Positions 34,837 to 43,054 of a stretch of 64,000 nt of DNA are shown piece by piece. Below the pieces are notes generated by a model. The model was not told the DNA's origin. It ran no database searches and worked only from the letters and a program-made list of their open reading frames with translations. Where the stretch lies: assembly GCF_002117125.1 (NCBI RefSeq), contig NZ_CP019344.1, positions 1,054,001-1,118,000 of the forward strand, written 5' to 3'. The stretch comes from Nonlabens spongiae (GTDB taxonomy: Bacteria; Bacteroidota; Bacteroidia; Flavobacteriales; Flavobacteriaceae). Position 1 is the first letter of the stretch. Each line of letters starts with the position of its first letter. The translations under genes and the position numbers were made by a program.

Positions 34837-35388
34837 TTAGTATAATTTTTCACTTATTTTCATTACTTGTAAACTGTCATTTTGTTTATCCATAAAAAAA
34901 GCGGAAGGTCCGAGTGGATTCGCAATAGCTAAAATTCCATAATCTTTATTAAACATTACTGGACTCATTCCGTCAATAATCGGCTCTTTCATTTCGTACA
35001 TATCAAACCAAATTTCAGAGTTCGAATTACTCCGAATAGTTTTGCTTTCATACTTTACGTAATCAGTTAAGTTAAATTGAATTTCTTGATTTTTGGTCAA
35101 GTAACTTACTCTTAAATTCCGAGTCGAATCTGTCGTACTTTTATATTCATATTTGATTATCGAATCACGAACGGTTTTTATGAGTAAATATTCCGTTCGA
35201 AGTTTCAGATTGTCATTAGATGTTATTCCGTATAAATATCTCGATTCCGTAAAAATTGATTTTGTGTCGGTAGGTATTTCAGCGTATCTTTTTTGAACAT
35301 AAAAGAATAAATAAATCGCATAAGCTAAAGCCGAAACTATAACTATAGCAAATACGAAAATTAATATGTCTTTAGTTTTTCTCAAATG
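34837..35388 (-). CDS. Cassette 17: membrane-anchored protein of unknown function
   Basis: About 183 residues from a TTG start directly inside the cassette edge (LRKTKDILIFVFAIVIVSALAYAIYLFFY). An upstream extension would run out of the cassette into backbone DNA and is rejected. One N-terminal transmembrane helix is followed by a beta-rich extracytoplasmic domain with ESRYLYGITSNDNLKLRTEYLLIKTVRDS and ISEKLY at the end. No family recognised. Confidence 0.72.
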   Translation of the reverse strand, partial: HLRKTKDILIFVFAIVIVSALAYAIYLFFYVQKRYAEIPTDTKSIFTESRYLYGITSNDNLKLRTEYLLIKTVRDSIIKYEYKSTTDSTRNLRVSYLTKNQEIQFNLTDYVKYESKTIRSNSNSEIWFDMYEMKEPIIDGMSPVMFNKDYGILAIANPLGPSAFFMDKQNDSLQVMKISEKLY

Positions 35389-35415
35389 TGTTACAACTAG
35401 TGTATATCCGCAATA
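35388..35415 (-). repeat. Right terminal half-site of the array with mini-hairpin
   Basis: GTGTTACAAC (35388-35397) is the mirror of TTGTAACAC at the other end of cassette 17 and marks the array's right edge. Directly outside is TAGTGTATATCCGCAATATACC, a short hairpin (GTATAT / ATATAC). It may be a truncated attC or the attI-like landing site. Confidence 0.65.
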
Positions 35416-35712
35416 TACCTTTTTTACCCATAAACACCCCCACAATTACACTAATTCATTCATAATCAGCAATATATTCGGTTTCAAATATTTATAAACG
35501 ATCATCAAATGCTTAACAAGCATTTGTCCTTAAATAATAAATTACTGATTACTAAATATTTACAATTGATGACGTACTAGTAAAAATAGCATTTATACCA
35601 TCTAAAAATGAGCTTGTCACCACGATCTCCCATCAAGAACATCACCCCTTACCCACTCCATTTTAACACTTAAAAAAGTATCTTTGCGAGCATCAACAAA
35701 AAAGCCTACTTG
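35416..35712. other. Intergenic region between array and purL
   Basis: About 300 bp, AT-rich, with no integrase gene or remnant that I can read on either strand. A clear purL promoter element lies at 35679-35686. A minus-strand promoter that could drive the cassettes was not identified. Confidence 0.6.
35679..35686 (+). promoter_or_regulatory. -7 element of purL
   Basis: TATCTTTG is an exact match to TAnnTTTG, 26 bp before the purL start codon. Confidence 0.7.
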
Positions 35713-38700
35713 ATGATCACTTTCTACGGAATTCCCAGCCAAAAAGTCTACGCTGTTCAGACCTCAAAACAACTATCTGAGGAGGACAACAAAAAACTGG
35801 AATGGCTCTTCGGTGGGAGCTCAAGACTGGATCAGGATAACATTTCAGGCTTTTTTACCGGCCCTCGAGCGACGACCATTACACCGTGGTCCACAAATGC
35901 CGTAGAGATCACTCAAAACATGCAAATCGCAGGCATTTCCCGCATCGAGGAATTTCACGCCTGTGAAGAAAATACGGACTTTGATAAGATGTTGCTGCAA
36001 AAGTTCGATGGAATTGATCAGCAACAATTTGACATCAATGTGGAGGCAGAAGGTGTCCTTGAGATCGACGACATTGCGGCTTACAACATGCAAGAAGGCC
36101 TCGCATTAATCGATGATGAAATCGATTACCTCATCGCTCTTTCTGAAAAGTTGGGCAGAAAACTCACCGACTCAGAAGTATTCGGGTTTTCTCAAGTCAA
36201 TTCAGAGCATTGCCGTCACAAAATCTTCAACGGAACTTTTGTAATCGATGGCGAGGAAAAACCTACTTCCCTTTTCAAGTTGATCAAGGAGACCAGCAAG
36301 CAGAATCCTAACGAGATCGTCAGTGCTTATTCTGATAACGTAGCGTTTATCAACGGTCCAGAATCAGAACAATTTGCTCCAGCCACACCAGAAAAACCAG
36401 ATTATTACCAGACGAGTCTGTTTGATTCTGTCATCTCGCTAAAAGCAGAAACCCACAATTTTCCCACGACCGTGGAGCCTTTTAACGGCGCTGCAACGGG
36501 ATCAGGTGGTGAGATCAGGGACCGCCTCGCCGGTGGTCAGGGTTCGCTCCCACTCGCTGGAACAGCGGTTTACATGACCAGCTACTCGCGACTTGCTGAA
36601 AATCGCCCATGGGAAAACGGTTTCAAAGAGCGCGACTGGTTGTACCAGACGCCCATGGACATCTTGATCAAAGCTTCAAACGGCGCCAGCGACTTCGGGA
36701 ATAAATTCGGCCAGCCTTTGATTACAGGTTCTGTACTCACATTTGAACATGATGAGGAAATAGAAAGGTCCCTGAGCGGAGCCGAAGGGCCGCTCAATGA
36801 CCACGGAGCCGAAGGGCCGACAAATCCGGCACCTCGCAAACTAGGCTACGACAAAGTCATCATGCAAGCCGGCGGTGTAGGCTACGGTAAAAAATCACAG
36901 GCGCTTAAGAAAACACCAGCGCCAGGAGATGACATCATCGTTATGGGTGGTGACAACTACCGCATAGGAATGGGCGGCGCTGCCGTAAGTAGCGCAGATA
37001 CAGGTTCAATGGACAGCGGTATCGAGCTGAACGCGGTACAACGCTCTAACCCAGAGATGCAAAAACGTGCCTCAAACGCCATACGCGGTCTTGTGGAAAG
37101 CGATGAAAACCCCATCAAATCCATTCACGACCACGGCGCTGGTGGCCACCTCAACTGCCTGTCAGAATTGGTTGAAGAAACGGGTGGTGTCATCGATGTA
37201 GAAAAATTACCGGTGGGCGACCCTACGCTTTCGCGAAAGGAGCTCATCGGAAACGAGTCCCAAGAACGCATGGGGCTGGTGATGGAAGAAAAAGATACTC
37301 CCATTTTGGAGCAAATCGCTGCTCGTGAGCGCGCGCCTTTGTATAAAGTGGGTAAAGTGACTGGAGACAACAAATTTGTCTTTAGCGAAAAAGACGGTCG
37401 CAGCCCCATGGATCTGGCGCTGGAATATATGTTCGGTTCTAGTCCTAAAACGGTGATGAACGATGCGAGTATCGATCGCAAATACAAAGACGTCAGCTAT
37501 GAGAACGATAAACTGGATGAATATCTAGAGAACGTTTTAAAACTGGAAGCGGTGGCTTGCAAGGACTGGTTGACTAACAAAGTAGACCGTTGTGTTACCG
37601 GTCGGGTGGCTAAACAACAAACTTGTGGCGAGTTGCAGTTACCGCTTAACAACGTGGCGGTCATGGCGATGGATTACAAGGGAAAGAACGGCGTAGCGAC
37701 TACCTTGGGACACGCACCGGTGGCTGCCTTGATCGACCCGGCGGCCGGATCCCGCAATGCGATTGCAGAGGCCTTGACCAACTTGATTTTTGCGCCGCTG
37801 GAAAAAGGATTGAAGGGTGTGAGTTTGAGTGCCAACTGGATGTGGCCCTGCAACAATCCTGGTGAGGATGCCCGTCTCTACACGGCCGTTGAAGCGGTGA
37901 GCAAATTTGCTATCGACCTCGGCATCAATATTCCTACCGGTAAGGACAGCCTGAGCATGAAGCAAAAATATCCAGACATGGACGTGCTTGCTCCGGGAAC
38001 GGTGATCATCAGTACCGTGGGTTCTTGCGACGACATCACAAAGGTGGTCGAGCCTGTCCTGCAGCCTAACACAAACGCTCCCATCTATTACATCAATCTC
38101 AGTGGTTCCGCCCCTGAATTGGGTGGTTCCAGTTTAGCCCAAACTATGAACGCTGTGGGTGCAACATGTCCAGATGTTGTTGATGTTTCCGCTTTCGCGA
38201 AAGCGTACCAAATCATACAGAGTCTCGTAAAAGAAGAAAAAATACTCGCAGGTCACGACATCTCGAGCGGTGGCTTGATTACAACCCTTCTCGAAATGTG
38301 CTTCCCGAGTCAAAACGTCGGGATGAAAATCTCGATTCAGGAATGTGGAGAAGATCGTATCAAAACCCTTTTTGCCGAAAACGCGGGTCTCGTCCTCCAA
38401 CTTACTGATGATGAAGCGGCAGAAGCTCTAGAGGGAATCGGTTTACCAGTTTACAAATTGGGATACGCAACTACAGGTTCAGAACTTGATGTCGATGGGC
38501 ACAAAATAGATATTGCCCAAGCCAGAGACACCTGGTATGAGACCTCGCACCTACTCGATCGCCAGCAGTCCAAAAAAGGCATGGCCGACGAGCGCGCTAA
38601 AAATTACAAGCAACAGCCGCTGCGTTTTGAATTTCCACAGCATTTTGATGGAAAATTACCAGAAAACCCAGCAAAAAAACCGATTGCCGCGGTAATACGT

Positions 38701-39426
38701 GAAAAAGGAAGCAACAGCGAGCGCGAGATGGCACGAGCCATGCATCTTGCTGGTTTCCAAGTTCGTGACGTGCACATGACCGATCTGATCTCAGGTCGTG
38801 AAACCTTGGAAGATGTGCAGTTCATCGCAGCCGTAGGTGGTTTCTCAAACAGCGATGTTTTGGGAAGTGCCAAAGGCTGGGCAGGAGCGTTTCTGTACAA
38901 TGATAAAGCTAATATAGCGCTGAAGAATTTCTTTGATCGAGAAGACACTTTGAGTCTTGGAGTCTGTAACGGTTGCCAACTTTTCGTCGAATTGGGATTG
39001 ATCAATCCAGATCACGATCAAAAGCCAAAAATGCTTCATAACGAATCGGGTAAATTTGAGTGCCAGTTTACCAGCGTAAGCATAGAAGAAAACAATAGCG
39101 TGATGTTGAAGTCGCTCGCTGGATCGACTTTGGGAATATGGGCGGCTCATGGCGAAGGTAAATTTGAGCTACCGTTAGAGCGATCTCAATATAAAATTCC
39201 TGCAACATACGCTTACGATGGCTATCCCGCAAACCCAAATAGATCTGATTATAATGCTGCCATGCTTTGCAGTGATGATGGCCGCCACTTGGTCATGATG
39301 CCGCATCTCGAGCGCAGCACTTTCCCATGGAATTGGGCGCATTATCCTAAAGATAGAAAGGGAGATAAAGTCACTCCTTGGTTGGAAGCTTTTGTGAATG
39401 CGAGGAAGTGGGTAGAAGAGCAGTAA
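35713..39426 (+). CDS. purL: Phosphoribosylformylglycinamidine synthase
   Basis: A 1237-residue large-type PurL, which makes FGAM from FGAR, ATP and glutamine in purine synthesis. Visible landmarks are VNSEHCRHKIFNG (about 170), KAETHNFPTTVEPFNGAATGSGGEIRD (about 240-265), the second FGAM half (TGKDSLSMK near 745), and a C-terminal glutamine amidotransferase domain with LGVCNGCQLFVELG (nucleophilic Cys) and AHGEGKFE. ATG at 35713 is preferred over the adjacent TTG. An extra in-frame stretch of about 25 residues (SLSGAEGPLNDHGAEGPTNPA) is encoded by a repeat hairpin at 36768-36820. Confidence 0.97.
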   Translation: MITFYGIPSQKVYAVQTSKQLSEEDNKKLEWLFGGSSRLDQDNISGFFTGPRATTITPWSTNAVEITQNMQIAGISRIEEFHACEENTDFDKMLLQKFDGIDQQQFDINVEAEGVLEIDDIAAYNMQEGLALIDDEIDYLIALSEKLGRKLTDSEVFGFSQVNSEHCRHKIFNGTFVIDGEEKPTSLFKLIKETSKQNPNEIVSAYSDNVAFINGPESEQFAPATPEKPDYYQTSLFDSVISLKAETHNFPTTVEPFNGAATGSGGEIRDRLAGGQGSLPLAGTAVYMTSYSRLAENRPWENGFKERDWLYQTPMDILIKASNGASDFGNKFGQPLITGSVLTFEHDEEIERSLSGAEGPLNDHGAEGPTNPAPRKLGYDKVIMQAGGVGYGKKSQALKKTPAPGDDIIVMGGDNYRIGMGGAAVSSADTGSMDSGIELNAVQRSNPEMQKRASNAIRGLVESDENPIKSIHDHGAGGHLNCLSELVEETGGVIDVEKLPVGDPTLSRKELIGNESQERMGLVMEEKDTPILEQIAARERAPLYKVGKVTGDNKFVFSEKDGRSPMDLALEYMFGSSPKTVMNDASIDRKYKDVSYENDKLDEYLENVLKLEAVACKDWLTNKVDRCVTGRVAKQQTCGELQLPLNNVAVMAMDYKGKNGVATTLGHAPVAALIDPAAGSRNAIAEALTNLIFAPLEKGLKGVSLSANWMWPCNNPGEDARLYTAVEAVSKFAIDLGINIPTGKDSLSMKQKYPDMDVLAPGTVIISTVGSCDDITKVVEPVLQPNTNAPIYYINLSGSAPELGGSSLAQTMNAVGATCPDVVDVSAFAKAYQIIQSLVKEEKILAGHDISSGGLITTLLEMCFPSQNVGMKISIQECGEDRIKTLFAENAGLVLQLTDDEAAEALEGIGLPVYKLGYATTGSELDVDGHKIDIAQARDTWYETSHLLDRQQSKKGMADERAKNYKQQPLRFEFPQHFDGKLPENPAKKPIAAVIREKGSNSEREMARAMHLAGFQVRDVHMTDLISGRETLEDVQFIAAVGGFSNSDVLGSAKGWAGAFLYNDKANIALKNFFDREDTLSLGVCNGCQLFVELGLINPDHDQKPKMLHNESGKFECQFTSVSIEENNSVMLKSLAGSTLGIWAAHGEGKFELPLERSQYKIPATYAYDGYPANPNRSDYNAAMLCSDDGRHLVMMPHLERSTFPWNWAHYPKDRKGDKVTPWLEAFVNARKWVEEQ
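36768..36820 (+). repeat. Hairpin repeat inserted in frame in purL
   Basis: GGTCCCTGAGCGG and CCGCTCAATGACC form a near-perfect stem. GGAGCCGAAGGGCC occurs twice as a direct repeat. The CTGAGCGGAG(C/T)CGAAG core is the intergenic repeat also found at about 41515. It adds about 18-25 residues between GQPLITGSVLTFEH and GYDKVIMQAGGVG, which are close neighbours in typical PurL proteins. Confidence 0.75.
37226..37240. repeat. Iterated palindrome, degenerate copy 4 (in purL)
   Basis: CGCTTTCGCGAAAGG, with the last base pair of the palindrome changed, inside the purL coding sequence. Confidence 0.75.
38190..38205. repeat. Iterated palindrome, copy 5 (in purL)
   Basis: Perfect CGCTTTCGCGAAAGCG, read in frame as SAFAKAY. 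Confidence 0.9.
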
Positions 39427-39443
39427 TCAAAATCAGAGGATCC

Positions 39444-40859
39444 ATGATTGAACTCAAAAAATTAAATATTACGAACGACCCTTCTTTTTTAAGTGACAAA
39501 TCTGGTCTGGATCGTTTTGGTGAGGCTTTATTGAGTGATATTCAATACGATGTTTCAAAGAATAAAAGAAACGTTTTTAAACGTATCGATAGGGCAATTA
39601 AGAAATATCCCAACGTTCCCCAGTTCAAAAATGCCCTGATGTCCTATTACATGATCAACGACGATCATGAAAAAGGGTATAAATACAACAGATACATCTT
39701 AAAAAAGCACCCAGACTATCCTTACGCAACCATTAATCTTGCGGCGGAGTATGTTCAAACTGGTGATCTGGATGAAGCTTTGGACGTTTTGGGATCTGAT
39801 TTCTCAATCGCAAAGATATTTCCAGAAAGAACTGTTTTTCATGAAGATGAGGTTTTTGCCTTTTATCACGTGGTCGCTTGCTATTTTTTAGCACAAAATG
39901 ATCCGGGTAAGGCAGAGGATATTTTGGATAACCTGAAAGAAATCAATGGTCAGCATTTTAAATTGGAAATTCTAGAAGAACAAATTTTCAGGACTACGAT
40001 GATGATGGCGGTAGATAGAAATATTTTAGATTCTGATTTATCTGATGATTTTGAAGGAAACTATACCGGTGAGGATCCTGATTATATTCCCGTATATCAC
40101 AATAAAGAGTTTGAGGAACATATTTATCAAAACGATATCGATGCGTATTTGCCTGTCGTGAATATGATCAATGACAATGATTTTGAATCTAGCGACCTTA
40201 TTCTCCCGCTTCAACATGCTGTTAAAAAATACCCGCAATTTTCAGAAGCCTTTTCATCTGACAGATTGGGTCAAGAACACATCAATTTTCATATTCACGC
40301 CATAATTTGTCTTTGTTACTATAAAGTACCTCTTGCTTTAAAGCACCTATTAGAATTTATTGATCAAGATTCTGGTTTCTATGAATTTTACATAGGAGAT
40401 CTAGGAGAAGATATTATCGTACCCGCAATCGTTAAACAAACTCAAGAGTTGGATGAGCTAGCGGAATTTACTTGTAATGAAGGTGTCTATACCTACAGCA
40501 GAGCTCTAGCGGGTTCTGCACTTGTAAATGCCCCTATTTACGGAGATTTTTCAATGAAAACCGTGGAATCCTCCGTCGCAAAGGTGCTGGATTTTTATAT
40601 TTCAATTGAGGAGGCTGAAATTGTAGATAGGGACTTTTTGGGGCTTTTTGTGTCTAATCTAGTGGATGTTAATTTAAAATCTAGGCTTGATAAGATTAAG
40701 AAATTATACGATCAAGGAAAAGTAAGTAAAGGGATCGCGGGAACCTATCAAGAAGTCGAGGAGGATACGAATTATGGAACGAGCCAGAACTATCATAAAC
40801 CTCTGCCTAATAGTCTAGAGGAATTCTATAAATCCATTAACAAGAAATGGAATTGGTAA
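39444..40859 (+). CDS. TPR-repeat protein of unknown function
   Basis: 471 residues from the ATG at 39444; the longer frame overlapping purL is rejected. The N-terminal half has TPR-like helices (YKYNRYILKKHPDYPYATINLAAEYVQTGDLDEALDVL, about 80-120). The C-terminal half (LILPLQHAVKKYPQFSEAF, HFHIHAIICLCYYKVPLALKHLLEFI, about 250-320) recalls DUF1186-type proteins, which I cannot confirm. Cytoplasmic, no signal peptide. It follows purL by 17 bp and may be cotranscribed. Confidence 0.72.
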   Translation: MIELKKLNITNDPSFLSDKSGLDRFGEALLSDIQYDVSKNKRNVFKRIDRAIKKYPNVPQFKNALMSYYMINDDHEKGYKYNRYILKKHPDYPYATINLAAEYVQTGDLDEALDVLGSDFSIAKIFPERTVFHEDEVFAFYHVVACYFLAQNDPGKAEDILDNLKEINGQHFKLEILEEQIFRTTMMMAVDRNILDSDLSDDFEGNYTGEDPDYIPVYHNKEFEEHIYQNDIDAYLPVVNMINDNDFESSDLILPLQHAVKKYPQFSEAFSSDRLGQEHINFHIHAIICLCYYKVPLALKHLLEFIDQDSGFYEFYIGDLGEDIIVPAIVKQTQELDELAEFTCNEGVYTYSRALAGSALVNAPIYGDFSMKTVESSVAKVLDFYISIEEAEIVDRDFLGLFVSNLVDVNLKSRLDKIKKLYDQGKVSKGIAGTYQEVEEDTNYGTSQNYHKPLPNSLEEFYKSINKKWNW

Positions 40860-40918
40860 AAAAGTTTGCTTGAGATAATGTTTGTAAATTAACAAAGATT
40901 CAGAAAAGTATAAGTTAA

Positions 40919-41353
40919 ATGGACAATGAGCTCATTTTTCAGATCGTCAATACCGCCGTGCTACCCATGTGGCTCATGCTTTTGCTAGCACCCAATAACA
41001 AAGTCACAAAATGGCTGATCAAAATGCCATTGGTGCCTGTAAGTCTTGCGGTTTGTTACGTGATTTTAGTCATTCCGGGACTCTCTCAAGCAAATCCAGA
41101 AGATTTCCAAACGCTAAAAGGCTTAACGAAACTATTTGCTACAGAAGATGCGGTATTGGCCGGCTGGATTCATTACTTGGTTTTTGATCTTGCCGTAGGC
41201 ATGTGGCTTGTCGTTCAAAACAGAACGGTAAAACTTCATAAATGGCTGATGTTTCCCATTCTCTTATTGACCTTCATGATGGGCCCTGCGGGATTTTTAC
41301 TGTTTCATATAATCAAATGGATTCGTTATCAGGTTAATAAAAGCAGAAATTGA
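40919..41353 (+). CDS. ABA4-like membrane protein
   Basis: 144 residues, four hydrophobic segments. NTAVLPMWLMLLLAPNNKVTKWLI, LFATEDAVLAGWIHYLVFDLAVGMWLV and MMGPAGFLLFHIIKW define the ABA4-like (DUF4281) family. Plant ABA4 is involved in neoxanthin synthesis. In bacteria the role is not settled, although carotenoid-linked functions are plausible in pigmented flavobacteria. Confidence 0.9.
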   Translation: MDNELIFQIVNTAVLPMWLMLLLAPNNKVTKWLIKMPLVPVSLAVCYVILVIPGLSQANPEDFQTLKGLTKLFATEDAVLAGWIHYLVFDLAVGMWLVVQNRTVKLHKWLMFPILLLTFMMGPAGFLLFHIIKWIRYQVNKSRN

Positions 41354-41776
41354 GGGTAAAGATTCAAGAGATAAGAATCAAGAGACAAGAGGAAAAAAGC
41401 TCCAAATGAAATTCCAAACTCCAAATTCCAAGTTCCAAACTTCAAATTGCAATCGGATTGACTTGATTTGCGATATTCTGAGTACTCTTTCCCGCGGTCG
41501 CTGAGAGGTGGTCACTGAGCGGAGTCGAAGCAAGTCAAAGCGAAAGCAGAAATAATTAGATAAGCCAAACCGCATCTCGCATCACCTCATCCCTAATGCC
41601 AAATGCCAAAATCTTACAAACGGATGCTATCCGCCGCTCACAAACTCTAAACTCCTATTTAAATTCTGAACTCTGAATTCATAACTCTAAATTTCCACAA
41701 ACGAACTTCAAGTACTGCGCCCTTAGTCCTCGCATTTGCTCATTCAAAAGATAATTCTGAATTCTGAACTCTTAAC
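41354..41776. other. Intergenic repeat region
   Basis: No gene. Contains iterated CCAAATTCCAA-like words (41400-41455), a GGTCGCTGAGAGGTGGTCACTGAG block with CGGAGTCGAAG (41497-41530), and AACTCTGAATTC-like words (41640-41780). The CTGAGCGGAGTCGAAG unit is the relative of the purL insert. Confidence 0.65.
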
Positions 41777-42175
41777 TCATAAGTCTCCATTCTTCACCTT
41801 CTCTGCAATATCCTTATCAAACTTGATAAACATGTGTGCCCAGATGGATTTAGATACTGCACCTATATAGGGGAAAGTCAAAATTAAAGTACCCAAAATG
41901 GCTAGAAAGATGATTAGAGGATCATCGATAAGGTCAAAGATGGCTAAGATTACAAAAACCGCAACAGCGACCGCAACTCCCACTCCATAAGAAACATACA
42001 TTGAACCTGTGTAGAAACTAGGCTCTATATGATATTTCAGCCCACATTTTGGACAATGCTCGCGCACCTTATTCATTTTTGACAACTTATAAGGATTAGC
42101 TTCCAGAAAAGCTCCTTGCCTACAACGAGGACATTTTAAAGTGAGAATACTTACCAGCATAGACTTGTGCTTCAT
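41777..42175 (-). CDS. DUF983 family membrane protein
   Basis: 132 residues. The N-terminal zinc-ribbon-like CPRCRQGAFL...CPKCGLKYHIEPSFYTGSMYVSYG (about 14-60) and two transmembrane helices (about 58-80 and 88-110) are the DUF983 signature. Function unknown. Confidence 0.9.
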   Translation of the reverse strand: MKHKSMLVSILTLKCPRCRQGAFLEANPYKLSKMNKVREHCPKCGLKYHIEPSFYTGSMYVSYGVGVAVAVAVFVILAIFDLIDDPLIIFLAILGTLILTFPYIGAVSKSIWAHMFIKFDKDIAEKVKNGDL

Positions 42176-42296
42176 CTCTTAATCTTTGTAACAAAATTAA
42201 GGATTGGCCAATTGCCAAAAGGTAACAAAAATCACAATTATTGACTTATTACATAAAAATGTGTAACTCAAAAGCAATTCAGTTATTTTCAAAATC

Positions 42297-42918
42297 ATGT
42301 ATTATCTTAGAGCAGATATTTCTGCCATTAAATCAACCATGAATCGATATAAACCGACTTTTAGCATCCATGAGATAGGTAAAGTTAGGTTTTATGGAGG
42401 GGTTTTGTTTGGTTTTGTTTTGAGTTTAGTGCTTTTTTGTTCGTTTGTGATGTTATTTAAATGTCAATTCATTTATGCTGGAATAATTGACGGCGATTGG
42501 AATCGTTATCTCAAGTTTTGAACTTAATAATTATTCTCTATACTTTTTCTCACTAGCCTCATCTAGTCTTGGTTCTTGTATTACAACTCAATTTTGGTTG
42601 AATTCTAACCACAGGTATCTTCAAAGAAAAAGAGCAAAAAGTAGATCATCTAATACTCAAATCATACTGATCTATTTTATTTCACTGATGATGATTTTTA
42701 GGTATGTCTCAAGTTTGATCAGCTTTGATTTGTGGGAACATGAAAAATATCTATATGATGAATACACGCTCGTCGCTTACCTTCTACTCACATTCATATT
42801 TCTCTACAACTGGAATATGATCGCGACCATTTATCAATCTTTAAAAGCTCAACTTCTATCCATTCCTATCTGGTTAGTTGTTTCCTATCTCATTAGTCTT
42901 ACCTATTATCTGATCTAG
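42297..42918 (+). pseudogene. Membrane protein gene, probably frameshifted
   Basis: Two overlapping frames, 42297-42521 and 42487-42918. The first ends WNRYLKF-stop. Removing one T from the T4 run at 42516-42519 gives LKFELNNYSLYFFSLASSSLGSCITTQFW and a single protein of about 206 residues with five hydrophobic segments. No family recognised. It may be a true pseudogene, a sequencing error, or two separate frames. Met15 (42339) is an alternative start. Confidence 0.6.
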
Positions 42919-42983
42919 ATCTATAAAACAGCCAGTGTAAATAACAATTATAGCTCGTTATAGCTTGCTATTGCTATAAATTG

Positions 42984-42991
42984 TATTTTTG
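42984..42991 (+). promoter_or_regulatory. -7 element of the 2OG oxygenase gene
   Basis: TATTTTTG matches TAnnTTTG. A TTG about 16 bp upstream could be the -33 element. The start codon follows at 43055, leaving a leader of about 55 nt. Confidence 0.6.
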
Positions 42992-43054
42992 TAGATATAG
43001 CGATGAAAGTTGCATGCCAGATGGATTGCCTTGCAACACCAATAATTTGAAATT

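Noticed and set aside
35388..39426. Integron integrase next to the array
   Set aside because: Neither side has a tyrosine-recombinase frame: the right side is purL, the left side a small secreted protein gene and terminator. I therefore describe the array as lacking an integrase within the window.
39378..39443. Longer N-terminus of the TPR protein overlapping purL
   Set aside because: The extension overlaps the purL end out of frame; the ATG at 39444 follows the purL stop by 17 bp and gives a cleaner start.
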